From Oscillospiraceae bacterium (GTDB lineage Bacteria; Bacillota; Clostridia; Oscillospirales; Ruminococcaceae): a stretch of 64,000 nucleotides of DNA. Position numbers and translations under genes: made by a program. The number at the start of each line of letters is the position of its first letter. The first letter of the stretch is position 1. The stretch covers positions 1-64,000 of the forward strand of contig JAGUQX010000005.1 of the NCBI GenBank assembly GCA_030153485.1. The letters run 5' to 3'. The notes beneath the pieces are model-generated. The model did not search any database. It had not been told where the DNA came from and saw only the letters and a list, made by a program, of their open reading frames with translations. Below, in pieces: positions 17,099 to 25,538 of this stretch.

Positions 17099-17908
17099 AT
17101 GTCTCCTTTACCTTTAATAGCTTTAGCTAAAATTGCAACTCCCTTTATTGTAAGAACAGCCCTTCCGTATATTTCAAGGGTCGCAATTCCAGCGGTAGCT
17201 AGAAATGTAAATAAAATCGCACCAGTAATAGAAAAAAACGTAGTTCAACTAGTAACCAAGGGGAAAGATGCAATGGTTACTGCTACTAATCTTGCGAAAA
17301 ATAATATCTCTGCCGTTTCTGCACATGCAAGAAATCAAGGCAATGCTATTCTATCTACTGTAAAATCATCTGCCCAATCTAATTTAGATAAAGTCGCAAT
17401 GGGAGCAAGACTTGCTAAAGATGCAGCAATAAACGCTACGTCAAAACAAATAGTTGGAGCTGGTGTGAAAGGATATGGCGTATTTACTACATTTTCAATA
17501 TTATCTGGAAACCAGTTATCTGAAGGTGAAAAAATATTAAAAGACCGTCTAAGCGCTGTAGGTAGAGAAACTGATAAGCTGAAAGATGCTTTTGAAGAAA
17601 ATAGATTAGTTGAATATCTATCTTCTGTACCAGATAGAATAGGAGAAACAGATGCAGAAGATGTTAAAAATATGCTGCAAAATAACGCAACTTTATTAGA
17701 TATCGCTTCAATTATACCTATCAGATATATGCCCTATAACATAACAATGACCGCTGCATCCATTTTAAACTGCAATGCCCTTGCTGCAAGTAAATTTTAT
17801 ACAGGTGAATTAACTCCAGCAGGATTGGCTAAAGAAGTTGCTGTTTGTGTGGGCGAACCTTTAGCAGTTAATAAGGCTACCACATTTAGCTCATCTGCTA
17901 CACAATAA
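17099..17908 (+). CDS. Unknown Ala-rich helical protein
   Basis: A 269-residue protein with no recognised domain. Residues about 1-35 are amphipathic/hydrophobic (P-L-P-L-I-A-L-A-K-I-A) and may attach to a membrane. The middle (35-125) is Ala/Asn/Lys-rich helix. A second, more hydrophobic stretch (about 205-250) contains I-I-P-I-R-Y-M-P-Y-N. ATG at 17099 is chosen because AAGGAAG lies eight bases upstream; a GTG at 17090 overlaps that site. It is transcribed divergently from the alcohol dehydrogenase across a large palindrome and ends at its own terminator. It may be a surface or stress protein; unknown. Confidence 0.75.
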   Translation: MSPLPLIALAKIATPFIVRTALPYISRVAIPAVARNVNKIAPVIEKNVVQLVTKGKDAMVTATNLAKNNISAVSAHARNQGNAILSTVKSSAQSNLDKVAMGARLAKDAAINATSKQIVGAGVKGYGVFTTFSILSGNQLSEGEKILKDRLSAVGRETDKLKDAFEENRLVEYLSSVPDRIGETDAEDVKNMLQNNATLLDIASIIPIRYMPYNITMTAASILNCNALAASKFYTGELTPAGLAKEVAVCVGEPLAVNKATTFSSSATQ

Positions 17909-17958
17909 AAATATGAAACTAAATTAATTTATTTTGAATATTAATCATAATTATAAAA

Positions 17959-17998
17959 AAACCTCTTAATAATTTGACATTATTAAGAGGTTTGTTTT
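17959..17998 (+). terminator. Hairpin terminator
   Basis: AACCTCTTAATAA pairs with TTATTAAGAGGTT around TTTGACA, followed by TGTTTT. Confidence 0.85.
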
Positions 17999-18040
17999 AT
18001 AATTAATATCCAAAAGAAATTAATTTAATAATATTATTAT

Positions 18041-18070
18041 CCATGGCAAATTTTTAGTCGTGGTTTTTTT
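18041..18070 (+). promoter_or_regulatory. Possible attenuator upstream of ABC-F gene
   Basis: A short stem CCATG/CGTGG with a 13-base loop, directly followed by seven T, about 75 bases before the ABC-F start. This resembles a premature intrinsic terminator, as is known for many antibiotic-responsive ABC-F genes. The stem is only five pairs including a G-T wobble. Confidence 0.35.
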
Positions 18071-18145
18071 CATGTATAAATACAATACTAATAATATATC
18101 GTTTCTTTTATTATTTATACCAGATTATTTAGGAGGAAGTTTATA

Positions 18146-19690
18146 ATGGGATTATTGGAAGTTTCAAATTTATCGCATTCTTTTGGCGATAAAATTTTAT
18201 ATAAAAATGCAGGGTTTACACTTTTTAAAGGAGAGCATCTTGGACTGGTTGGACAAAATGGAACAGGAAAAACCACTCTTTTGAACACTCTTATAGGAGA
18301 GACCGTTCCTGACTCTGGAGATATTAAATGGCAAAAAAATATTAAAATTGGATATCTAGACCAACACGCAAAGATAGATAAAAATATAACTATTTTTGAT
18401 TATCTAAAAACAGCTTTTAAAGATTTATACGAAATTGAATCCGAGTTAAATAAAATTTATGACAATATGCCTAATGACAGCAGTGAAGATGCTTTAAATA
18501 AAGCTTCTGATTATCAAAATATGCTGGTTAGTAGCCAATTTTATGAAATCGACTATACTATTTTAAAAATTGCTGACGGACTTGGTATAACAGCTTTTGG
18601 AGTTGATAATCAACTTTCCACATTAAGTGGTGGACAACGTGCAAAAGTTATTCTGGCTAAAATATTATTAGAAAATTCTAATATATTACTATTAGATGAA
18701 CCTACAAACTTTTTGGATACAGAACATGTTGAATGGCTTGTAAATTATCTAAAAGCCTTCGAAGGTGCTTTTATTGTTATCTCTCATGATTTTGATTTTC
18801 TTGATAAAATCACAACATGTATCTTAGATATAGAATTCAAAAATATAAAAAAATATACTGGAAATTTTTCTAAATTTATAGAATTAAAAGATATAAAAAA
18901 AGAAAGTTATATTCGCCAATTTGAATCTCAACAAGGTCAAATAAAAAAACATGAAGAATATATATCTAAAAATAAAGCCAGGGCATCTACTGCAAAAATG
19001 GCAAAAAGTAGGCAAAAGGCTTTAAATAAAATTGACGTTATGGCCCCTCCTGAATCTGCTCCAAAGCCTAATTTTAAATTTACATCTCTTCCTATATCAA
19101 ACCAAAAATCTTTAGTTATAGAAAATCTAGAAATTGGATATGATAGACCTCTTCTACCAAAACTAAATTTTGATTTAAACTCTGGAGAAAAAGTAGTTAT
19201 AACTGGATTTAATGGTATCGGAAAATCTACTCTGCTTAAAACTTTAACAAATAATATTCCTAAAATATCAGGAGATTTTGCATTTCCTGATAATATTGAA
19301 ATTGGATATTCTGAACAAGATTTAAATTGGAATGATAAAATGCTAAATGCATTAAAAATAGTTTCCGCCGCTTTTCCCGATTTATCTGATAGAGATATTA
19401 GGAAATATCTTGCTCAATGTGGTGTCAAGGCTAAAAATGTTATGCAACCTATATCAACTCTAAGTGGTGGTGAACAATCTAAGGTTAAAATTTGTATGCT
19501 TATGATGAAAAAATCTAATTTTTTAATTTTAGATGAACCTACCAACCATATAGATGCAGATTCTAAAGAAGTTTTAAAAAGAGAACTTTTAAGTTGGAAA
19601 GGTAATTTAATTTTAGTTTCACATGAACCCGCTTTTTATGAAGGATTAGTTGATCGAATTGTGAATATAAATGATTTTGACAAATCATAA
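18146..19690 (+). CDS. ABC-F family ATPase
   Basis: A 514-residue soluble protein with two ABC domains and no membrane part. First domain: Walker A G-Q-N-G-T-G-K-T (about 34-41), signature L-S-G-G-Q, Walker B L-L-L-D-E-P-T-N. Second: G-F-N-G-I-G-K-S, L-S-G-G-E-Q, F-L-I-L-D-E-P-T-N-H. The two are joined by a charged linker of about 80 residues (about 245-320). ABC-F proteins act on the ribosome E site, for translation rescue (EttA, Uup, YkpA-like) or antibiotic protection. Linker length and the upstream attenuator would fit either. An AGGAGGAAG site precedes the ATG. Confidence 0.85.
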   Translation: MGLLEVSNLSHSFGDKILYKNAGFTLFKGEHLGLVGQNGTGKTTLLNTLIGETVPDSGDIKWQKNIKIGYLDQHAKIDKNITIFDYLKTAFKDLYEIESELNKIYDNMPNDSSEDALNKASDYQNMLVSSQFYEIDYTILKIADGLGITAFGVDNQLSTLSGGQRAKVILAKILLENSNILLLDEPTNFLDTEHVEWLVNYLKAFEGAFIVISHDFDFLDKITTCILDIEFKNIKKYTGNFSKFIELKDIKKESYIRQFESQQGQIKKHEEYISKNKARASTAKMAKSRQKALNKIDVMAPPESAPKPNFKFTSLPISNQKSLVIENLEIGYDRPLLPKLNFDLNSGEKVVITGFNGIGKSTLLKTLTNNIPKISGDFAFPDNIEIGYSEQDLNWNDKMLNALKIVSAAFPDLSDRDIRKYLAQCGVKAKNVMQPISTLSGGEQSKVKICMLMMKKSNFLILDEPTNHIDADSKEVLKRELLSWKGNLILVSHEPAFYEGLVDRIVNINDFDKS

Positions 19691-19698
19691 ACCTATTA

Positions 19699-19740
19699 AA
19701 TAAAACAAGACCATCATTGTTATGATAGTCTTGTTTTATT
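19699..19740. terminator. Bidirectional hairpin terminator
   Basis: AATAAAACAAGAC pairs with GTCTTGTTTTATT around a stem extension ATCAT/ATGAT and a TGTT loop, with one mismatch. It separates converging abc-f and ywbE. Confidence 0.85.
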
Positions 19741-19755
19741 TTTATAACATCTACT

Positions 19756-19950
19756 CTATTTAATAATATTTTTTATTCTCCCCACCTGTCTATCCTCTAA
19801 CATAACTTTGATTCCATGGGGGTGATTGCTACTTTTAGTTAATATTTTTGAAACGATCCCCCTTGTAAGTTTTCCGCTTCGTTGATCTAATTTTAAAACT
19901 ATATCTACAGTTTTTCCTATAGAAACATCTAATCTATTTTTACCATCCAT
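19756..19950 (-). CDS. ywbE: YwbE family protein (DUF2196)
   Basis: 64 residues, the usual size of the YwbE family. It has the family pattern: G-K-T-V-D-I-V-L-K-x-D-Q-R-S-G-K-L-T-R-G, then H-P-H-G-I-K-V-M-L and Q-V-G-R. It is probably a small beta-rich protein of unknown function, common in Firmicutes. GGGGATAAAAT precedes the ATG. Standalone gene ending at the shared terminator. Confidence 0.8.
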   Translation of the reverse strand: MDGKNRLDVSIGKTVDIVLKLDQRSGKLTRGIVSKILTKSSNHPHGIKVMLEDRQVGRIKNIIK

Positions 19951-20090
19951 ATTTTATCCCCTATTTTTAAAATTTAATTTATTAATATAATCTATTATAT
20001 ATCAAATAAAAAATAAATTATATTATTATAACAATATTACCTTTACAGACATAGTATTATATTGTATACTAATAATATGGAGGATAATTA

Positions 20091-20420
20091 ATGTGTAAAA
20101 AAAATATCTCATCCGACCTTCTAAGAGGTCATGTTGATACTATGATACTAAGACTTCTGTCAGAGGGGGATAAATATGGCTATGAAATAGTTAAATGTAT
20201 CGCCAAAAATTCTAACTCCGAATATGAGCTAAAAGAAGCAACGATGTATTCTGCTGTCCGTCGCCTTAAAAATGATGACGAAATTGACTGGTACTGGGGC
20301 GATGAAACACAAGGTGGTAGACGAAAATATTATAAAATTACCGAAAAAGGAAAAATCACATATATTATTAATAAAAATAATTGGGAATATGCAAAACGTA
20401 TTCTAGATAAACTATTATAA
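20091..20420 (+). CDS. PadR family transcriptional regulator
   Basis: 109 residues of winged-helix DNA-binding PadR type: L-R-G-H-V-D-T-M-I-L-R-L-L near residue 10, G-D-K-Y-G-Y-E-I, E-A-T-M-Y-S-A-V-R-R-L recognition helix, then G-G-R-R-K-Y-Y-K-I-T-E-K-G wing. Such regulators usually repress an adjacent membrane-associated gene; the gene 17 bases downstream is the natural candidate. GGAGG precedes the ATG at a good distance. Confidence 0.9.
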   Translation: MCKKNISSDLLRGHVDTMILRLLSEGDKYGYEIVKCIAKNSNSEYELKEATMYSAVRRLKNDDEIDWYWGDETQGGRRKYYKITEKGKITYIINKNNWEYAKRILDKLL

Positions 20421-20437
20421 TACTGGGGGAGTATATA

Positions 20438-21307
20438 ATGATAAATGATAATTTAAAAATATATTTAGATAATCTTTTTACACCTTATGGAATTTTTCAA
20501 GGAATAGAAGAAATAAAATCAGAACTTTTGTCCGATCTTAACGAACATTACTATGAACTTAAGTCAAGAGGGCTAGATGACGAAACCGCTTTCCAAGAAA
20601 CTATTAAAACAATTGGAGATATCCAACAGATGGTTGATGAAATTTTAGAAAATAACCAAGACACTTATAGATCACTGCCATATAATTTTAGCGGAACTGA
20701 TATGAAGAATACAGATTTTCGGCGTGTAAAAGCGCATAACGCTAAATTTAACGCAAGTAATATGAAAAATTGTGATTTTACTGGGGCAGATTTAACAGGT
20801 AGTAATTTTCACGCAAGCGATTTATCCAATGCTATTTTTGATAATACAAATCTTACGGGTGTAAAAATGTCTGCAGTTTCTCTAAATAAGTCTAGCTTTG
20901 TAAATACTATTCTAACCAATACTAATATGAGCACTTCAGAATTTAAGGAAGCAAAATTTATTGGTTCCAAATTTATTAATTCTATTATGCATATGACTCA
21001 GTTAAAAAAAACTATATTTGATTCATGTGCTTTTACTAATGTAGACTTTAAATATTCCGACTTACGCGGCATATGTTTTGATGGACAAATTTTTAATTCT
21101 GTTAAATTTGACAAAGTAATTTTAGCAGATGCAACTTTTAAAGGGGCTATACTAAAAGGATGTTCATTTGAATGTGGATTTTCTTTATCAAAAAAATATT
21201 ATAGAGATAAGCAAAAAATTAATTTTGATGGAGCTTTTATGGATAAACTAACCTATCTATATTTAAAAAGTTATGGCTCTGATCTATCCAAGGTTACTAT
21301 TATTTAA
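20438..21307 (+). CDS. DUF1700-like N-terminus fused to pentapeptide repeats
   Basis: 289 residues. The first 70 residues (L-S-D-L-N-E-H-Y-Y-E-L-K-S-R-G and G-D-I-Q-Q-M-V-D-E-I-L) match the helical prefix of DUF1700/HAAS proteins that are paired with PadR regulators. Residues about 85-260 are pentapeptide repeats (A-D-L-T-G-S-N-F pattern) that form a right-handed quadrilateral helix, often a protein- or DNA-mimic surface. There is no membrane segment, unlike typical HAAS proteins. It is co-transcribed with padR (17-base gap, GGGGGAG site). Confidence 0.8.
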   Translation: MINDNLKIYLDNLFTPYGIFQGIEEIKSELLSDLNEHYYELKSRGLDDETAFQETIKTIGDIQQMVDEILENNQDTYRSLPYNFSGTDMKNTDFRRVKAHNAKFNASNMKNCDFTGADLTGSNFHASDLSNAIFDNTNLTGVKMSAVSLNKSSFVNTILTNTNMSTSEFKEAKFIGSKFINSIMHMTQLKKTIFDSCAFTNVDFKYSDLRGICFDGQIFNSVKFDKVILADATFKGAILKGCSFECGFSLSKKYYRDKQKINFDGAFMDKLTYLYLKSYGSDLSKVTII

Positions 21308-21339
21308 TAGATATAATAATAGTATTTATATAAAAAAGA

Positions 21340-21379
21340 AAAGCCAAGATATAGATATTAAAATATCTATATCTTGGCT
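21340..21379. terminator. Bidirectional hairpin terminator
   Basis: AAGCCAAGATATAGATATT pairs perfectly with its complement around AA; it separates converging pentapeptide and amidase genes. Confidence 0.85.
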
Positions 21380-21394
21380 TAATTATGCTATTTA

Positions 21395-22093
21395 TTATTT
21401 AATACTCTCAACGATAAATCCACTATACCCTTTGCTTTTTAAATCATTTACCAACGCTTCTGCATTTGCTCTATTGCTAAATGCTCCAACCTGAACCTTA
21501 TACAACTTTCCTTCTTCTGGAGGAGTAGGAGGGGTAGGTGGAGTTGGATCTATATAAGATTTACCCAAAGTTTTTAATATACCTTTTGATATTGCTAAAG
21601 CATAACCATCTATTTTACTATCAAATAATTGATTATCTTCAGAATTAGTTATAAAACCTAACTCAACTAGACAAGCTGGCATATTAGTCTCTCTAGTTAT
21701 ATGATAATCCCCTAGCTTAACTCCTCTATTAGCCGAAACTCCTTCTGATAAGATTCCTTCCAATATATTTGCCGCTAGAGCATTAGTAGTAGCATCGTTT
21801 ACTCCTTTTTGAGTCCAAATTTCTACACCTTTTGCTTGTCCACTACTAAATGAATTTCTATGTAATGAAACGCATAAATCAACTTTTTGATCATTAGCAA
21901 GATTACTTCTTGCTTGTAGAGAAACTGTTTTATCTACATCTCTAGGAACCACTATTCCTATTCCCTGCTGCTGTAGAATGGATATAACTTTCATACCTAT
22001 TCTAAGATTATCATCTTTTTCTTGTCTATTTCCAGAAACCGCTCCTGGATCTGTTCCACCATGACCCATATCAATACATACTTTTTTATTCAT
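21395..22093 (-). CDS. N-acetylmuramoyl-L-alanine amidase with SPOR domain (CwlC-like)
   Basis: 232 residues. Amidase_3 domain (1-170): zinc ligands His11 (M-G-H-G-G-T-D-P-G), Glu25 and the His in S-L-H-R-N-S-F, with catalytic Glu in C-L-V-E-L-G-F. A Pro-rich linker (P-P-T-P-P-T-P-P) leads to a SPOR domain (about 196-232, Y-K-V-Q-V-G-A-F-S) that binds denuded peptidoglycan. There is no signal peptide, as in the sporulation mother-cell lysin CwlC or phage endolysins, so it would be released only in lysing cells. AGGAGAG precedes the ATG. It could serve mother-cell lysis or release of the phage-like particles encoded at 40.5 kb; the second is speculation. Confidence 0.85.
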   Translation of the reverse strand: MNKKVCIDMGHGGTDPGAVSGNRQEKDDNLRIGMKVISILQQQGIGIVVPRDVDKTVSLQARSNLANDQKVDLCVSLHRNSFSSGQAKGVEIWTQKGVNDATTNALAANILEGILSEGVSANRGVKLGDYHITRETNMPACLVELGFITNSEDNQLFDSKIDGYALAISKGILKTLGKSYIDPTPPTPPTPPEEGKLYKVQVGAFSNRANAEALVNDLKSKGYSGFIVESIK

Positions 22094-22374
22094 AAATTCT
22101 CTCCTTTAATTTTTTATATTAGTTTATAATAATACAGAATATTTATTATTACTAATCAATACTTATTAAAATATTACTAGAAATATAGTATAAAATAATA
22201 ATTTAATATTACTTTATACTATTATTCGAATTATACATAAAAGTTGTTATTTTATATACATCTAATAAATATATTATTTATTTTTTATATACACATAGTT
22301 AAATAAGATATATTAATTAAATTGACAATATAATAGTAATCATTTAAGATTTTTATTATATCGATATCATAAAA
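22094..22374. other. AT-rich intergenic region
   Basis: About 280 bases of very AT-rich DNA upstream of the amidase gene (minus). I see no gene or RNA. It leads into the decayed sugar-utilisation fragments that follow. Confidence 0.4.
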
Positions 22375-22760
22375 ATGAGTGAACTAATGAAAAATATTAT
22401 TAATAAAAAAGACTGGTGGAAAGATGAAGTTATTTATCAAATTTTTTTTGGTACTTCCGCAGAACAAATTCCACAATATATTATAATTCTAATGGATGTT
22501 TTAGCAGATACAGTATTTGATTTTTTTACCTTCTTTAATTTGCTGGTCAGCATTTAAAAAATTTGGCGGAACTCCAATTATTGGATCAATGTTGGTTTCT
22601 CCCATGATTCCAAATGCATAGTCCCAGATATTAATAGCGGTGCAAACCCTATAATTGCTTTTGGATTTATAACCATAGTTGGATATCAAGGAAGTGTATT
22701 AACATTTATCTTAACATATTTCTTTGCTGTTCCAAACGAGCTAATGGATGAAAAAGTTGA
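22375..22760 (+). pseudogene. Decayed remnants of a glucosidase start and PTS sugar permease (EIIC, trehalose/sucrose-like)
   Basis: The first 60 codons join two unrelated fragments. K-D-W-W-K-D-E-V-I-Y-Q-I is the N-terminus of family 13 glucosidases such as trehalose-6-phosphate hydrolase. It runs straight into M-D-V-L-A-D-T-V-F-D-F, a PTS EIIC membrane segment. After a frameshift the EIIC text continues (F-K-K-F-G-G-T-P-I-I-G, S-P-M-I-P-N-A) to an in-frame TAG near 22618; another shift gives F-G-F-I-T-I-V-G-Y-Q-G-S-V-L-T-F and F-F-A-V-P-N-E to about 22741. Stops, shifts and internal deletions show a dead trehalose/sucrose-type PTS locus. A second piece lies near 36.5 kb. Confidence 0.7.
22510..22595 (+). 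repeat. Diverged direct repeat, left copy (PTS EIIC fragment)
   Basis: Shares ACAGTATTTGATTTTTT and CATTTAAAAAATTTGG in the same order and orientation with 36500-36580, about three quarters identical by eye with one single-base gap. The two copies bracket the agr/biosynthetic island. Confidence 0.65.
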
Positions 22761-22787
22761 ATAATATACCACATCTTACTAATCTTA

Positions 22788-22816
22788 AAGATATAAAAGA
22801 TATTATTTTATATCTT
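22788..22816 (-). terminator. Possible terminator of the biosynthetic operon
   Basis: AAGATATAAAA pairs with TTTTATATCTT around a 7-base loop and overlaps the stop codon of the decarboxylase gene. The T tract on the minus strand is short, so strength is doubtful. Confidence 0.4.
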
Positions 22817-24184
22817 ATTTTTTAATCCACTAATAAACTCATCTATATGTCTAAAATTTGTTAAATAGTTACTAATAGCCACTCTAATATATGTCTTTTT
22901 TTCAAGTTCAGCAGTTGTTACATACGCTATATCTTCCTGGATTAATATTTCACATAGTTTTTCAACCTGATTATTTTTATAATTTTTAGGTCTAAAAAGT
23001 AAAATTGGTAATTCACTACCGCAGATTAAATCCATACCCAATTCTTGAAGTTTTCCACTAAGATATCTAGCGACACTTATCATATTATTTACAACACTAG
23101 TATATCTCTCTGATCCATAATATTTAAAGGATAAATATAACCCTAAGGTCCTCCATGAACGTGTTCCATTAAAGCTCATCTGAAAATTATCATGTTTATC
23201 ATCCTCCATCCAATAAGACGAATTTGTTCCATAAAGTTCTTTAAGAAGATCACTATTTTTTACTAAGAGAGACCCCACCCCATAGCTCATAAAAAACCAT
23301 TTGCTAGGATCAACAGTTATAGAATCTGCTAATTTTAATGATCCATACTTATTAGATAAAATTTTTCCATAAACCCCGCCTGATGCAGCATCAAGATGAA
23401 ACCAAGTTCCATATTTATCAGAAATATCTCTAATTCCCTGCAAATCATCTATTGCTCCAATTGTTGTAGTTCCGTATGTACCTATTATACCAATAGGTAT
23501 ATACCCCTTGATTAGATCCATTTCAATGGTATCTTTAAGCAATTTTAAATCCATTTGATAATCTCGATTAGATTCTATTTTTCGCTGATTTTTCTGTGAA
23601 ACTCCTAATAGTTTAAGACTTTTAGATATAGACATATGGGCATTTTCACAATAATAATAGTTAAATTTAGAAACTTTATCTATCTCTTTTCCATATTTTT
23701 TATATCCATTATTTCTCGCTAAATCTATTCCCATTAAGTTCGCGGCTGACCCTCCACTGGTTATAATACCACTGGGGGTTTTGCTTTTTGTTTGATAATA
23801 TTCAATAAATTCGCATAACCATTTTATACTACAACTTTCTATTTCGGTAGCAGTAGGACCAGCTCTCCAAGCACCAGATGTTTGATTATCGATATTAGAA
23901 ATAAAATCTCCTAAAATTGATATTGGCGTTGGACGAGGTGTAATATATCCAAAGTAGTAAGGACTTAAAACATTACACTTTCCCTCTCCTATCATTTCTA
24001 TAGATTCAGAAATTATTTTTTCTGCGCTAGAACCATTTTTAGGAAAATCTATATCAAATTTTTTTGAATCTTGTATAATCTGGGAAGTAAATAGTCGTCT
24101 ATCTTCACAGCTGTATGCATCGATAAAATAGTCAATTATTTTATAACCAATCTCCCTCAGTTCCTCTGTTTCATTTAACTTCAT
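22808..24184 (-). CDS. PLP-dependent amino-acid decarboxylase (group II, aromatic/Glu type)
   Basis: 458 residues of the PF00282 decarboxylase family. The cofactor lysine is Lys295 in D-P-S-K-W-F-F; His183 stacks on the PLP ring (N-A-H-M-S) and Asp265 in H-L-D-A-A-S-G-G pairs with the pyridine nitrogen. T-S-G-G-S-A-A-N (about 142-149) binds phosphate. It converts an amino acid, likely aromatic, to its amine. It is the last gene of the agr-linked cluster, 96 bases after the ATP-grasp gene. In this setting it most likely makes an amine building block or decarboxylates an intermediate; the substrate is not readable. Confidence 0.85.
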   Translation of the reverse strand: MKLNETEELREIGYKIIDYFIDAYSCEDRRLFTSQIIQDSKKFDIDFPKNGSSAEKIISESIEMIGEGKCNVLSPYYFGYITPRPTPISILGDFISNIDNQTSGAWRAGPTATEIESCSIKWLCEFIEYYQTKSKTPSGIITSGGSAANLMGIDLARNNGYKKYGKEIDKVSKFNYYYCENAHMSISKSLKLLGVSQKNQRKIESNRDYQMDLKLLKDTIEMDLIKGYIPIGIIGTYGTTTIGAIDDLQGIRDISDKYGTWFHLDAASGGVYGKILSNKYGSLKLADSITVDPSKWFFMSYGVGSLLVKNSDLLKELYGTNSSYWMEDDKHDNFQMSFNGTRSWRTLGLYLSFKYYGSERYTSVVNNMISVARYLSGKLQELGMDLICGSELPILLFRPKNYKNNQVEKLCEILIQEDIAYVTTAELEKKTYIRVAISNYLTNFRHIDEFISGLKNKI

Positions 24185-24280
24185 TTATAATCATCCCCTT
24201 TAGACTTAACAATATAATTATCATATAAATATTATAAAACCAAATAAAAGTAATCTTGTTTTATAAACCTTATTTATTAA

Positions 24281-25537
24281 CTAATCAATCTCAACCTTAA
24301 TTGTATCTTGAATCAAGCTGTGTCCTTTAAATAGCTCTATAATATGATTACCTTGAAGATAGTAGTAGCATAAATGAGGTTGGGATGAAAATGGGGGAGC
24401 AACAACACGATCTCCTTTTTTAGATAATATCCTAAGCTCTTTCATATCTGGTATAGAAATAGTGCTTAAACCATCAATATTTTTAATAATTCCTGATTTT
24501 CCAAAAATAATACCACCATACAATATAGCCACATCATCTTTAAGTTTAATATTAACAGGATTAATACTCTCTAACATTAATTTAGCAACCATTAAAATAA
24601 TATCAATATTATATAACTCTTTAATTGCTCTAATCGTATATGCACCTCCTGGTCGAAGACCCATATCTATTAATTTAGGGTTATCTCCTTTATATCGTAT
24701 TTCAATATGAGCGATTCCATTTATAATTTGCATCGCCTCTACTGCTCGTCTTGAAAGATCAAAAATATCTTTTTGTTGAATATCATTAAGGGTAGAAGGA
24801 TAAAATGACATGCTTTCAGGAAAAAACGGCCCTTTTGTATCTGCTTTTTCAAATATTCCAAGATAGGTCACCTTCCCGTCACAAACTAAAACATCTAGAT
24901 TAACTTCTTTTCCATCACAAAATTCTTGAGCAATAACTTTAACAGAATCTTTGCCATAGCAAAAACGATTTCTATCTACCTCCGAATTTAAACTTTCTGT
25001 TTCCAAATATTCAAATATTTCTTCTGTGTATTTTAAATATTCTTCCTCGTTATTAACGATAATAACAGCTTGACTATTCATAGAATCCACAATTTTAAGA
25101 ATAATCTTATCTCCTAGTAATTGCTGTAAATATTTATATGGAGTGTGTATATATATAGGTATACTTTCTGGAGTTGATATAAAAGATGACTGCATAATTA
25201 ACTTAAGAAAATATTTATTTCTACTTGCTATTGAACTAGTTAAACTATAAAAAGGTAGTCCTAATTCTAATGAAACCAATGAGCTCATTATAATCCCACC
25301 CTCATACAATGGCAAAAAACATTTAAGGTCAACTAGTTTAGAAATTTCTATAATTTTTCTAACAGTCTCATCTCCTCCATCAAAATTAATAGGGTATACC
25401 TTTACATTATAAAATTTTTTATATTTCTCAATCAATACCATTCCATCTTTAATCGGTACAAATAGATGTAGATAATAATCTTTTAATGAAATAACTATAT
25501 CATCATTTGGATAGGCATGAATAATTCCTAAATTCAT
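24281..25537 (-). CDS. ATP-grasp ligase
   Basis: 418 residues. An N-terminal Rossmann-like domain (about 1-100) is followed by an ATP-grasp fold: K-I-V-D-S-M-N-S-Q (about 150, ATP phosphate loop), E-F-C-D-G-K-E-V-N-L-D-V-L, and the metal-binding A-H-I-E-I-R-Y ... L-I-D-M-G-L-R-P-G-G-A (about 295-325). A C-terminal domain like BL00235/carboxylate-amine ligases follows. Such enzymes form amide or peptide bonds between a carboxylate and an amine using ATP. It starts one base after the stop of the radical SAM gene and is the cluster's obvious condensing enzyme. Confidence 0.8.
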   Translation of the reverse strand: MNLGIIHAYPNDDIVISLKDYYLHLFVPIKDGMVLIEKYKKFYNVKVYPINFDGGDETVRKIIEISKLVDLKCFLPLYEGGIIMSSLVSLELGLPFYSLTSSIASRNKYFLKLIMQSSFISTPESIPIYIHTPYKYLQQLLGDKIILKIVDSMNSQAVIIVNNEEEYLKYTEEIFEYLETESLNSEVDRNRFCYGKDSVKVIAQEFCDGKEVNLDVLVCDGKVTYLGIFEKADTKGPFFPESMSFYPSTLNDIQQKDIFDLSRRAVEAMQIINGIAHIEIRYKGDNPKLIDMGLRPGGAYTIRAIKELYNIDIILMVAKLMLESINPVNIKLKDDVAILYGGIIFGKSGIIKNIDGLSTISIPDMKELRILSKKGDRVVAPPFSSQPHLCYYYLQGNHIIELFKGHSLIQDTIKVEID

Positions 25538-25538
25538 A

